Source: Sphingobium sp. (GTDB lineage: Bacteria; Pseudomonadota; Alphaproteobacteria; Sphingomonadales; Sphingomonadaceae). From it: a stretch of DNA of 64,000 bases. The stretch is taken from contig NZ_QFOA01000001.1 in NCBI RefSeq assembly GCF_003248505.1, forward strand, positions 181,568 through 245,567, written 5' to 3'. Made by a program: the position numbers and the translations under genes. Below, in pieces: positions 39,859 to 47,538 of this stretch (within the stretch, counting starts at the first letter, position 1; every line of letters starts with the position of its first letter). The notes beneath the pieces were generated by a model. That model saw nothing but the letters and a program-made list of their open reading frames with translations, searched no databases and was not told the origin of the DNA.

Positions 39859-40728
39859 TTGGAACTGAAAACCCTCATCGGCGAACCGTGGGCGGACTAT
39901 GGCCTGCTCGATTCGGGCAACGGTCGCAAGCTGGAGCGCTATGGCCGCTACCGCTTCATCCGCCCCGAACCGCAGGCGATGTGGCAGCCCGCGACGCAGA
40001 ACTGGCGCGCTGCCGCCGAATTCATTCCGGGATCGGACGAAGACGGCGGCGGTCGCTGGTTTTATGAGGAACCGGTGCCTGCCGATGGCTGGCCGCTCCA
40101 CTGGCGGGAAGTCACTTTTCAGTCCAGCTGCACCCCGTTCCGTCACCTCGGCTTCTTTCCTGACATGGCACCCGTCTGGGACGACCTGCGCGCCGCCATC
40201 GCCGACAAGCCCGATGCGGAGGTGATGAACCTCTTCGGCTATACCGGCGTCGGTACGCTGGCGCTTTCGGCGGGCGGGGCGCGGATGGTCCATGTCGACG
40301 CGTCGAAAAAGTCGGTGGCGCAGGCCCGGGCCAACGCCGCGCTTTCCGGCATGGAGGACAGGCCCGTCCGCTGGATCGTCGAGGACGCCGTCAAGTTCGT
40401 CGCGCGCGAAGGGCGTCGCGGTCGGCGCTATGACGGCATCCTGCTCGACCCGCCCAAATATGGGCGCGGCCCCGATGGCGAAGTCTGGCGGCTGGAGGAG
40501 GATCTACCCGGCCTTATCGCGCACTGCCGCGCGTTGCTGGATGCCGATAGCCGTTTCCTGTTCCTGACCGTCTATGCGGTTCGCATGTCGGCACTCGCAA
40601 TCGGCGAATTGCTGCGTCAGGCGTTTGCGGACCTGCCCGGCACCGTCGAAGCCGGAGAACTGGCGGTGCGTGAAGAAGCGCGCGGCATCGCGCTGCCTAC
40701 CGCCATCTGGGCACGCTGGAAACGCTGA
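39859..40728 (+). CDS. Class I SAM-dependent methyltransferase (RlmI/RlmK-like)
   Basis: The 289-residue protein has a Rossmann methyltransferase core: MNLFGYTGVGTLALSAGGARMVHVDASKKSVAQARANAALSG for SAM, and the DPPKYGRGPDGE motif of N/C-methyltransferases acting on RNA bases. It resembles the catalytic half of RlmI/RlmK 23S rRNA cytosine/guanine methyltransferases without their N-terminal PUA domain. The target is unknown. The TTG start at 39859 follows GAGGGCGGCG; no in-frame ATG exists near the start, supporting it. Confidence 0.85.
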   Translation: MELKTLIGEPWADYGLLDSGNGRKLERYGRYRFIRPEPQAMWQPATQNWRAAAEFIPGSDEDGGGRWFYEEPVPADGWPLHWREVTFQSSCTPFRHLGFFPDMAPVWDDLRAAIADKPDAEVMNLFGYTGVGTLALSAGGARMVHVDASKKSVAQARANAALSGMEDRPVRWIVEDAVKFVAREGRRGRRYDGILLDPPKYGRGPDGEVWRLEEDLPGLIAHCRALLDADSRFLFLTVYAVRMSALAIGELLRQAFADLPGTVEAGELAVREEARGIALPTAIWARWKR

Positions 40729-40732
40729 TCGG

Positions 40733-41116
40733 TCAGGTCATCGTCAGGTAGATTTCGGCTTCGATCACCCAGGCACCCCCTGCGAGCCGCCATTTGGCGC
40801 TATAATCGCCCGACGCCTGCACCGCCCCGTCCATGACGCCCTGCCAGTGCCCATGCTCCAGCGCGATCGGTTCGACAGCTGAGGCAACGACGGTGTCGGG
40901 GGTGCGCGTATAGACCATGCGATCCTTCGCCGCGAACTCGCGCTTCCAGGCCATCAACTGTGCCTTGCGCCCGGCGATGACGGCGCTGTCCGTGCCCGTC
41001 ACCATGACAACGTCCTGCGCGAGGAGCGGCCCGATGGCTGCCAGGTCGCCCCGTGCCAGGGCCGCGTTAAAGGCCGCGCGCGCCATGCGGATGGCGATAT
41101 CCGCCGATGCTGCCAT
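40733..41116 (-). CDS. NTF2-like (DUF4440/SnoaL) protein
   Basis: The 127-residue protein has the cone-shaped NTF2-like pattern: an N-terminal helix pair (ADIAIRMARAAFNAALARGDLAAIGPLLAQDVVMVTGTDS) and curved strands ending WRLAGGAWVIEAEIYLTMT. Such folds serve as small enzymes, binding proteins or toxin-immunity proteins; no catalytic residues can be assigned with confidence. It is the last of three minus-strand genes with RNase D and an I78-type lipoprotein, starting 12 bases after the latter. Confidence 0.8.
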   Translation of the reverse strand: MAASADIAIRMARAAFNAALARGDLAAIGPLLAQDVVMVTGTDSAVIAGRKAQLMAWKREFAAKDRMVYTRTPDTVVASAVEPIALEHGHWQGVMDGAVQASGDYSAKWRLAGGAWVIEAEIYLTMT

Positions 41117-41128
41117 CGCTGCGAACGC

Positions 41129-41422
41129 CTATCCGCAACGGGCCGAGACGATGGTCATCCTCTCGTCATAGCTGACGGTCAGCCGGTCGGGCCGATAGTC
41201 CATCGTCATGGCCATGCCGGGACCGCCCCAGCGCAGCGTCCGCGCGCCCGAAGCCTTCAACAGCGCGGCGCCGGTCTCGGCGCTGGCCTTCTGTCCGACG
41301 AAACCGTCCAGCCCACCGTTGCGGCAGGGGCCTTCGACGGCGGCGGGCGGCGTTGCCGGGCCTTTGCCCGCCACGCATCCTGCCGAAGCCAGCAGGCATC
41401 CGATCGCCATCGTTCCGCGCAT
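41129..41422 (-). CDS. Lipoprotein with I78 protease-inhibitor domain
   Basis: The 97-residue product starts with a short signal ending in the lipobox ASAGC (Cys16) and continues as an I78-type inhibitor domain: LDGFVGQKASAETGAALLKASGARTLRW, then MTMDYRPDRLTVSYDERMTIVSARCG, where the D-x-R-x-DRL pattern and the final CG are typical. I78 proteins inhibit serine proteases in the periplasm. The ATG at 41420-41422 has GAGGAGAG just upstream; an ATG six codons earlier overlaps the RNase D stop. It lies between rnd and the NTF2-like gene. Confidence 0.82.
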   Translation of the reverse strand: MRGTMAIGCLLASAGCVAGKGPATPPAAVEGPCRNGGLDGFVGQKASAETGAALLKASGARTLRWGGPGMAMTMDYRPDRLTVSYDERMTIVSARCG

Positions 41423-41433
41423 CGCCGCTCTCC

Positions 41434-42600
41434 TCATTCGGTGCGCGTCATTTTCAGGCGCCCGTTCTTTACCGCGAACGCCATACGCCCCTCCACCAGG
41501 TCGACGGCATCCCGCCCGAACTGTTCGTAGCGCCAGCCCTCCAGGATCGACAGCCCCTCCCGCACACCTGCCGCCAGCGCGTCGATATCGTCGGTGCGCG
41601 CGATCAGCCGCGCGGCAACGTTGATGTCGCGCGAGCGGATCTTGAGCAGCAGTTTCAGAAGATCGGCGACCAGCGCGCCGTCTTTGCCCAGGCCGGGGCG
41701 TCGTGGCTCGCGATCGGGCATCTCGTCCCGGTCGAGGGGCTGGTGCCGCGCCAGCGCGTTCATCAGCCGCGCGCCGATATCGTTGGTCTTCCACGTGGCG
41801 GACAGGCCGCGCACCTTGCCAAGGTCTTCCTGGCTGCGGGGCGGATGGCTGGCGATGTCCGCCAACGTCTCGTCCTTGACGATGCGACCGCGCGGCAGGT
41901 TCTTGTCCTGCGCTTCGACTTCCCGCCACGCGGCAAGCGCCTTCAGCCGACCGAGCACATCGGGCTTCTTGCTCGCGATGCGCACGCGCTGCCATGCCTG
42001 CTGCGGGTCGTTTTCGTAATTGGACGGATCGCTGATCCGTTCCATTTCCTGATCCAGCCAGTCGCCGCGGCCCGTTTTTCGCAACTCGTCCAGCATCTTG
42101 GGGAAAATCTGGATGAGGTAGGTGACATCGCCGATGGCATAGTCGATCTGCCGCTTGTCGAGCGGCCGGCGGGCCCAGTCGGTGAAGCGCGCGCCCTTGT
42201 CGAGCTGCACGCCCATCCATGCGTCGACCAGATTGCCGTAGCCGATCTGCTCGCCCAGCCCCAGCGCCATCGCGGCGATCTGGGTATCGAACATCGGGTG
42301 GGGCGTCCGTCCGGTCAGGTTATGGACGATCTCGATATCCTGACCGCCCGCGTGGAAGACCTTGAGCACATCCTCATTGTCGACCAGCAGGTCGAGCAGG
42401 GGCTTCATGTCGAGACCCGGTGCCTTGGGATCGATCGCCGCCGCCTCATTCGGGTCAGCGACCTGTACGAGGCACAGTTCGGGCCAGTAGCTGTTCTCGC
42501 GCATGAACTCTGTGTCGACGGCGATATAGGGCGACTTGGCGATGCGCGCGCAGAAATCGGAAAGCGTCTTGCTGTCTGTAATCAGCGGATGGATTTGCAT
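41434..42600 (-). CDS. rnd: Ribonuclease D
   Basis: The 388-residue 3'-5' exoribonuclease trims tRNA precursors. The DEDD residues are in YIAVDTEFMRENSYWP, FHAGGQDIEIVHNL and YAIGDVTYLIQIF. Two HRDC-like helical domains follow, with the KDETLADIASHPPRSQEDLGKVRGLS segment. The start MQIHPLITDS is at 42600, 128 bases divergent from aspS; an upstream in-frame methionine would add 29 proline/serine-rich residues not expected in RNase D. Confidence 0.95.
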   Translation of the reverse strand: MQIHPLITDSKTLSDFCARIAKSPYIAVDTEFMRENSYWPELCLVQVADPNEAAAIDPKAPGLDMKPLLDLLVDNEDVLKVFHAGGQDIEIVHNLTGRTPHPMFDTQIAAMALGLGEQIGYGNLVDAWMGVQLDKGARFTDWARRPLDKRQIDYAIGDVTYLIQIFPKMLDELRKTGRGDWLDQEMERISDPSNYENDPQQAWQRVRIASKKPDVLGRLKALAAWREVEAQDKNLPRGRIVKDETLADIASHPPRSQEDLGKVRGLSATWKTNDIGARLMNALARHQPLDRDEMPDREPRRPGLGKDGALVADLLKLLLKIRSRDINVAARLIARTDDIDALAAGVREGLSILEGWRYEQFGRDAVDLVEGRMAFAVKNGRLKMTRTE

Positions 42601-42728
42601 ATGGTCTTCGATCTTATTATGGGCTGGCCCGCTCCCCGGCGGGCTCGTCGAAACGTCGACAGACGGGCCATAGCGGGGCTGCGCCAATTTGTCATTTCCG
42701 TAAAACGTCCACGAAAGACCAAAACGCC

Positions 42729-44513
42729 ATGCATCCCTATCGCACCCACACCTGCGGCGTCCTGACCAGCGCGGACGTCGGGAACGCGGTCCGCGTATCG
42801 GGCTGGGTGCATCGCAAGCGCGATCATGGCGGCGTGCTGTTCGTCGATCTGCGCGATCATTACGGCATCACGCAGATCGTGGCGAAGGCGGACAGCGAGC
42901 CGCTCAAGACGCTGGAAACCTTGCGACTGGAGTCGGTCGTGACGATCGAGGGCCAGGTCGTCGCCCGCGCGCCCGAGGCGATCAATCCGCGGATGCCGAC
43001 CGGCGAGATCGAAATCGTGGCGGACCGCGTGACCGTGCTGTCCACCGCCGCCGAACTGCCGCTCCCGGTCGCTGGCGAACAGGAATATCCCGAGGATATC
43101 CGCCTGCGTTACCGCTTCCTCGACCTGCGGCGCGAAACGCTGCACGCGAACATCGTGAAGCGCACGCAGATCATCCGCGACATCCGCCGCCGGATGGAGG
43201 ACACAGGTTTCACCGAATATTCGACGCCGATCCTGACAGCTTCCAGCCCGGAAGGCGCGCGCGACTTTCTGGTGCCCAGCCGCATCCACGCGGGCAAGTT
43301 CTACGCCCTGCCGCAGGCCCCGCAACAGTATAAGCAGTTGCTGATGGTCGCGGGCTTCGACCGCTATTTCCAGATCGCACCCTGCTTCCGCGACGAGGAT
43401 CCGCGCGCCGACCGCCTGCCCGGCGAATTCTACCAGCTCGATCTCGAAATGAGCTTCGTGACGCAGGAAGACGTGTGGAACACGATGGAGCCGGTCATCG
43501 CCCAGGTGTTCGAAGCGTTCGCAGAGGGCAAGCATGTCACGCCCGCAGGCAGCTTCCCGCGCATCCCCCATGCCGAAGCGATGCTGAAATATGGCAGCGA
43601 CAAGCCCGATCTGCGCAACCCCATCCTGATCCAGGACGTAACCGATCATTTTCACGGCAGCGGCTTCGGCATCTTTGCCAGCCTTGTCGAAAGCGGCAGT
43701 GTCATCCGTGCGATCCCGGCACCCGGTGCAGGGGCCGGCAGCCGCAAATTCTTCGACGACATGAACGTCTGGGCGCGGGGCGAGGGCTATTCGGGCCTCG
43801 GTTACATCAACATCAAGGACGGCGTGCCGGGCGGCCCCATCGCCAAGAACCATGGCGAGGAAGCGACAGCCAAGCTCATCGCCGCGCTCGGCCTTGGCCC
43901 CAACGATGGCGTGTTCTTCGCGGCGGGTAAGGAAAGCCAGGCGGCAAAGCTTGCCGGGCTTGCACGCATCCGCGTGGGCGAACAGCTCGACCTCATCGAC
44001 AAGGACCGGTTCGAGCTGTGCTGGATCGTCGACTTCCCATTCTACGAATATGACGAGGACGAAAAGAAGATCGATTTCGCGCACAACCCCTTCTCGATGC
44101 CGCAGGGCGGTCTGGAAGCGTTGAACGGCGGCGATCCGCTCTCGCTCAAGGCGTATCAGTACGACATGGTCTGCAACGGCTATGAGATCGCGTCGGGATC
44201 GATCCGCAACCAGTCGCCCGAAGCCATGGTCAAGGCGTTCGAACTTGTCGGCCTGAGCCAGTCCGATGTGGAGGAACGCTTCGGCGGCCTTTACCGCGCG
44301 TTCCAATATGGCGCGCCGCCGCATGGCGGGATGGCGGCGGGCGTCGACCGCATCGTGATGCTGCTGTGCGGCGCGCAGAACCTGCGGGAGATTACGCTGT
44401 TCCCGATGAACCAGCGTGCCGAAGACCTGCTGATGGGCGCGCCCAGCCAGCCCGAACTCAAGCAGCTGCGCGATCTTCACATCCGAGTCGTGGAGCCCCA
44501 GGCCAAGGCGTGA
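42729..44513 (+). CDS. aspS: Aspartyl-tRNA synthetase
   Basis: This 594-residue class II synthetase has the N-terminal OB anticodon-binding domain (YRTHTCGVLTSADVGNAVRVSGWVHRKRDHGGVLFVDLRDHYGITQ), motif 2 (FDRYFQIAPCFRDEDPRADRLPGEFYQLDLEMSF), the bacterial GAD insertion and motif 3 (GAPPHGGMAAGVDRIVMLL). It charges tRNA-Asp; alphaproteobacterial forms are usually non-discriminating and also load tRNA-Asn. The length is typical. A large inverted repeat follows, beginning directly after the stop codon. Confidence 0.97.
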   Translation: MHPYRTHTCGVLTSADVGNAVRVSGWVHRKRDHGGVLFVDLRDHYGITQIVAKADSEPLKTLETLRLESVVTIEGQVVARAPEAINPRMPTGEIEIVADRVTVLSTAAELPLPVAGEQEYPEDIRLRYRFLDLRRETLHANIVKRTQIIRDIRRRMEDTGFTEYSTPILTASSPEGARDFLVPSRIHAGKFYALPQAPQQYKQLLMVAGFDRYFQIAPCFRDEDPRADRLPGEFYQLDLEMSFVTQEDVWNTMEPVIAQVFEAFAEGKHVTPAGSFPRIPHAEAMLKYGSDKPDLRNPILIQDVTDHFHGSGFGIFASLVESGSVIRAIPAPGAGAGSRKFFDDMNVWARGEGYSGLGYINIKDGVPGGPIAKNHGEEATAKLIAALGLGPNDGVFFAAGKESQAAKLAGLARIRVGEQLDLIDKDRFELCWIVDFPFYEYDEDEKKIDFAHNPFSMPQGGLEALNGGDPLSLKAYQYDMVCNGYEIASGSIRNQSPEAMVKAFELVGLSQSDVEERFGGLYRAFQYGAPPHGGMAAGVDRIVMLLCGAQNLREITLFPMNQRAEDLLMGAPSQPELKQLRDLHIRVVEPQAKA

Positions 44514-44514
44514 G

Positions 44515-44568
44515 TTTTTCCCTTTGCGCCAGGCGGGCCGCCGGTCCAGCATGGCGCAAAGGAAAAAA
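44515..44568 (+). promoter_or_regulatory. Inverted repeat covering the PPK2-gene ribosome site
   Basis: TTTTTCCCTTTGCGCCA (44515-44531) pairs with TGGCGCAAAGGAAAAAA (44552-44568) at 16 of 17 positions around a 20-base GC-rich loop. The right arm contains AAAGGA and lies 12 bases before the PPK2-like ATG, so the RNA hairpin would mask a purine-rich ribosome-binding region. On the minus strand the same hairpin would end in T residues. Confidence 0.6.
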
Positions 44569-44580
44569 GGACGCGCGCCC

Positions 44581-45369
44581 ATGACCATCGAACTTGCCGA
44601 CTATGAAACCGGGGCGAAATACAAGGGCGACTATGACGCCGATCTCGCCGCGCTTCAGCAGCGGCTGGCGAAAATCCAGGTCGCCCACATTCTTCACGAC
44701 AGGCGCAGTGTCGTCCTGCTGGAAGGATGGGGCGCGGCGGGAAAGGGCGGCATCATCAAACGGATGACCGCCGACTGGGACCCGCGCTATTATCAGGTCC
44801 ATCCGATCTCCGCGCCTACCCCTATCGAGCGCGACCATCATTTCCTCTGGCGCTTCTGGACGCGCCTGCCTGCCGGGCGCAACATCGCGGTCTTCGACCG
44901 CAGCTGGTATGGCCGCGTGCTGGTGGAACGGGTGGAGGGCTTCTGTTCGAAAAAGGAATGGAAGCGCGCCTATGACGAGATCAACGCCTTCGAGCGGCAG
45001 CAGATCGAGGCCGGGACCAACATCGTCAAGCTGTTCGTCCACATCACGCAGGAAACGCAGGACGAACAACTCGCCCAGCGGCTCGACACGCCGTGGAAGC
45101 GCTGGAAGACCGGCGTGGACGACTATCGCAACCGCGCTCGCCGCGCCGACTATCTGGACGCGATGCACGCCATGTTCAGAAAGACCGACAGCAAGCGCGC
45201 GCCGTGGGACGTGATCGACAATAATCACCGCAAGGCGGGACGGATCGCCGCGCTGACAAAAGTTGCCGACAGGTTGGAAGCGGCGGTGCCTATGGACTTT
45301 CCGGCTGCCGATCCTGCGGTCGTCGACCTGGCCCGCAAAGCCTTCGACTATCGACCGGCCAAAGACTGA
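44581..45369 (+). CDS. PPK2-family polyphosphate kinase-like protein
   Basis: The 262-residue protein is a PPK2 relative: RRSVVLLEGWGAAGKGGIIKRMTADWDPRYYQVHPISAPTPIERDHHFLWRFWTRLPAGRNIAVFDRSWYGRVLVERV covers the P-loop, the lid and Walker B (Asp106). PPK2 enzymes transfer phosphate between polyphosphate and nucleotides. The Walker A loop at residues 48-56 reads EGWGAAGKG, whereas active PPK2s normally have an aspartate (EG-x-D-AAGKG); here it is glycine. Activity may be altered. The ATG is flanked by a hairpin that could mask its ribosome site. A PHO-like box follows the gene. Confidence 0.88.
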   Translation: MTIELADYETGAKYKGDYDADLAALQQRLAKIQVAHILHDRRSVVLLEGWGAAGKGGIIKRMTADWDPRYYQVHPISAPTPIERDHHFLWRFWTRLPAGRNIAVFDRSWYGRVLVERVEGFCSKKEWKRAYDEINAFERQQIEAGTNIVKLFVHITQETQDEQLAQRLDTPWKRWKTGVDDYRNRARRADYLDAMHAMFRKTDSKRAPWDVIDNNHRKAGRIAALTKVADRLEAAVPMDFPAADPAVVDLARKAFDYRPAKD

Positions 45370-45389
45370 AAGCCGCAGAAAATGTGGGT

Positions 45390-45407
45390 TTGTCACGTAA
45401 CTGTCAT
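45390..45407 (+). promoter_or_regulatory. PHO-like box before the chemoreceptor gene
   Basis: TTGTCACGTAACTGTCAT consists of two seven-base repeats, TTGTCAC and CTGTCAT, spaced by four bases, matching about 15 of 18 positions of the PhoB consensus CTGTCAT-N4-CTGTCAT. It ends 45 bases before the ATG of the CBS-chemoreceptor gene, in the right orientation. A clear -10 element is not obvious downstream. Confidence 0.55.
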
Positions 45408-45452
45408 CAAATCCTAACTCCGCATTTACCATCGGGTGAGTAAGAGGGCGGC

Positions 45453-46766
45453 ATGTTCGCAAACGCTCGCCCGCTCGGTCCCGACGATGCCCTTATGGCT
45501 GCGCCGCGTGGGAATCCCTGCCCCGCGGTGAAGCTCGGCCAGCCGCTCAGCGAGGCAGTGGACCGGTTCCAGCACGACCCCACGCTTCGCCTGCTGCCGG
45601 TGGTCGACGATGACGGGCGCCCTGCCGGGGCGATCTACGAACGCGACATGCGGCGCATCCTCTTCAACCCCTTCGGCCATGCCCTGCTGCGTAATCCCAG
45701 TTTCGGAGGTCGACTCGACGATCATGTGCGGCCCTGTCCCACGGTCGAGCGCACGGAGAGTATCGAAGCGCTCGTCGATCTCTATGCCGCGCAGGGTTCG
45801 GCGTGCGAGGGATTGATCGCGACTGACGCGGGCCGATACGCCGGAGTGCTGGGCAGCGCCGTGCTGCTGCGCCTGACCGCCGAGCGGGATGCGCGGGTCG
45901 CACTGGCACGCGCCGAGAGGGCCGAGCGGGTGACACGGGAAAGCGCGGACTTCCGGCAGGATATCGCATCGATGATTACCGGCATGGCGGCGATGGCGGA
46001 CCAGCTCGCAACGCTCGCGACGCAGGCTGCGACGCGGGCGAACGATGACAATGCCGACAGCGCGGCCATGTCCGTGGCCGCCGCCCAGACCGCCGAACGC
46101 CTGATGCAATTATCGGCGGCGGGCGCGGACCTCGGTCAGCTGTTTCGCGCGATGGAGGGCGAAGCGCAGGACGCAGGCGTCGCCATCGCCGAAGCTGCCG
46201 AGCGTAGCCGGTCCGGCCTCCACCGCAGCCAGGCGCTTCGGACAGAAGCCGATCAGGTCGGCGAAGTCGTCGCTCTTATCGACAGCATAGCGCGCGCGAC
46301 CAGCATGTTGGCCCTCAACGCGGGCATCGAGGCGGCTCGGGCGGGCGAGGCGGGCCGGGGCTTCGCCGTCGTCGCGACCGAAGTGCAGGCGCTGGCCCAG
46401 CAGACGCGCGATGCGGCGGCGGGTATCGGTGGGCGGATCGACCATATGCGCGCGGTCATCGCCGATGTGGCCGAAGGACAGGCGCACATGACCGCAACGA
46501 TGACCCGCGCCGACCGGCTGTCCGCCGCCGTGTTCGAAGCGGTACGGCGGCAAGGGGCCTTCAGTCGCTCGATTGCCGAAAATGTGGCGGAGGCGGGGGC
46601 CGCCAGCACGCATATCCGCGCGGGCGCGGCGCAGATCAGCGACAATGCGCAGGCCCGCATCGCCACCGCGCGCGACATGCGCGATGTCGCCGATCAGCTG
46701 GCAGGCGAAGCGCGCCGCCTGGAACATCGCGCGGGCGGCTTCATTGCGGCGATGCGCGCGGCCTGA
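45453..46766 (+). CDS. Soluble chemoreceptor-like protein with CBS-like domains
   Basis: The 437-residue protein has no membrane helix or signal peptide. Residues about 25-145 look like a pair of CBS domains (PLSEAVDRFQHDPTLRLLPVVDDDGRPAGAIYERDMRRILFNPFG, then ESIEALVDLYAAQGS). From about 160 on it is a long alanine-rich coiled coil with the methyl-accepting chemotaxis protein tip at about 279-318: IARATSMLALNAGIEAARAGEAGRGFAVVATEVQALAQQ, the CheA/CheW contact region. CBS pairs bind adenosine nucleotides, so this could sense intracellular energy state. It may control motility or another Che-like pathway. It lies after the PPK2-like gene behind a PHO-like box. Confidence 0.85.
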   Translation: MFANARPLGPDDALMAAPRGNPCPAVKLGQPLSEAVDRFQHDPTLRLLPVVDDDGRPAGAIYERDMRRILFNPFGHALLRNPSFGGRLDDHVRPCPTVERTESIEALVDLYAAQGSACEGLIATDAGRYAGVLGSAVLLRLTAERDARVALARAERAERVTRESADFRQDIASMITGMAAMADQLATLATQAATRANDDNADSAAMSVAAAQTAERLMQLSAAGADLGQLFRAMEGEAQDAGVAIAEAAERSRSGLHRSQALRTEADQVGEVVALIDSIARATSMLALNAGIEAARAGEAGRGFAVVATEVQALAQQTRDAAAGIGGRIDHMRAVIADVAEGQAHMTATMTRADRLSAAVFEAVRRQGAFSRSIAENVAEAGAASTHIRAGAAQISDNAQARIATARDMRDVADQLAGEARRLEHRAGGFIAAMRAA

Positions 46767-46843
46767 CCAGCCTCGCGATTCTTTGCTGGCGTCCCGCTGC
46801 AACCGCGCTAGGCTGGCGCACCATAAGACAAGGAGAGGACGCC

Positions 46844-47029
46844 ATGCTCGTGATGTTCGTCGGCACCGACCGGACCCAGACCGCGATCAATCCCGCCCAG
46901 GTCACTTTCGTCACGCAGGTCAATGACGGCACCCGCATCCGCTTCGGCGAAGGGCGCAGCGTCACCGTGACCGAACCGATCGACGCGGTGTTCGAAAGCC
47001 TCAATCGCGCTCTGCGCCCGCACGAATAG
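46844..47029 (+). CDS. Small hypothetical protein, 61 aa
   Basis: I do not recognise this protein. It begins MLVMFVGTDRTQTAINPAQVTFVTQVNDGTRIRFGEGRSVTVTEPIDAV and looks like a compact beta-strand protein, the pattern of strand-turn-strand with a final helix (FESLNRALRPHE) resembling small domains that carry a beta-barrel or LytTR-like strand set. A strong AAGGAGAGGACGCC ribosome site supports translation. It lies between the chemoreceptor gene (77-base gap) and the convergent greB. No function is proposed. Confidence 0.7.
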   Translation: MLVMFVGTDRTQTAINPAQVTFVTQVNDGTRIRFGEGRSVTVTEPIDAVFESLNRALRPHE

Positions 47030-47032
47030 CCC

Positions 47033-47518
47033 TCAGTCGGGGTAGGCGATCGCCATGACCTCATAATCCTTTTCGCCCGCGGGCAGACGGACGCGACGCA
47101 GGTCGCCCACGGTCGCGCCTCGCAGCGCGCGGGCGATGGGCGATCCCCATCCGATGCGCCCGGCATCGACATCGGTTTCGTCATTGCCGACGATGGTCAG
47201 CGTGCGTGACGCGTCATCCTCGTCGACGATGGTGACCGTCGCGCCGAAATAGACCCGGCTGCGATCCGGTTGCTGCCGGGGATCGACGACCTTGGCGTCC
47301 TTCATCTTCTTCGACAGGCGCTTCAATTGCCCGTCGATCTCCCGCATCCGCTTGCGACCGTAGAGATAGTCGCCATTTTCGCTCCGGTCGCCATTGCCCG
47401 CGGCCCAGCTGACGACCTCTACGATCCGGGGCCGTTCCACGCCCAGCAGATGGTCATATTCCGCACGCAGTTTCGCAAAGCCTTCGGGCGTGATGTAGTT
47501 GGGATGGGGGACGGTCAT
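47033..47518 (-). CDS. greB: Transcription elongation factor GreB
   Basis: The 161-residue protein is a full GreB: NYITPEGFAKLRAEYDHLLGVERPRIVEVVSWAAGNGDRSENGDYLYGRKRMREIDGQLKRLSKK gives the coiled coil with the acidic GDRSEN tip needed to stimulate transcript cleavage in backtracked RNA polymerase, and the C-terminal FKBP-like domain has IGWGSPIARALRGATVGD. It contrasts with the other Gre-like gene at 3142-3612, which lacks the tip. It is followed by the convergent small gene three bases away. Confidence 0.95.
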   Translation of the reverse strand: MTVPHPNYITPEGFAKLRAEYDHLLGVERPRIVEVVSWAAGNGDRSENGDYLYGRKRMREIDGQLKRLSKKMKDAKVVDPRQQPDRSRVYFGATVTIVDEDDASRTLTIVGNDETDVDAGRIGWGSPIARALRGATVGDLRRVRLPAGEKDYEVMAIAYPD

Positions 47519-47538
47519 TCCCGTCCCCTATCGCGCTT

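Noticed and set aside
42582..44588. A 668-codon minus-strand open frame
   Set aside because: Antisense of aspS, overlapping the true rnd start; no recognisable domain.
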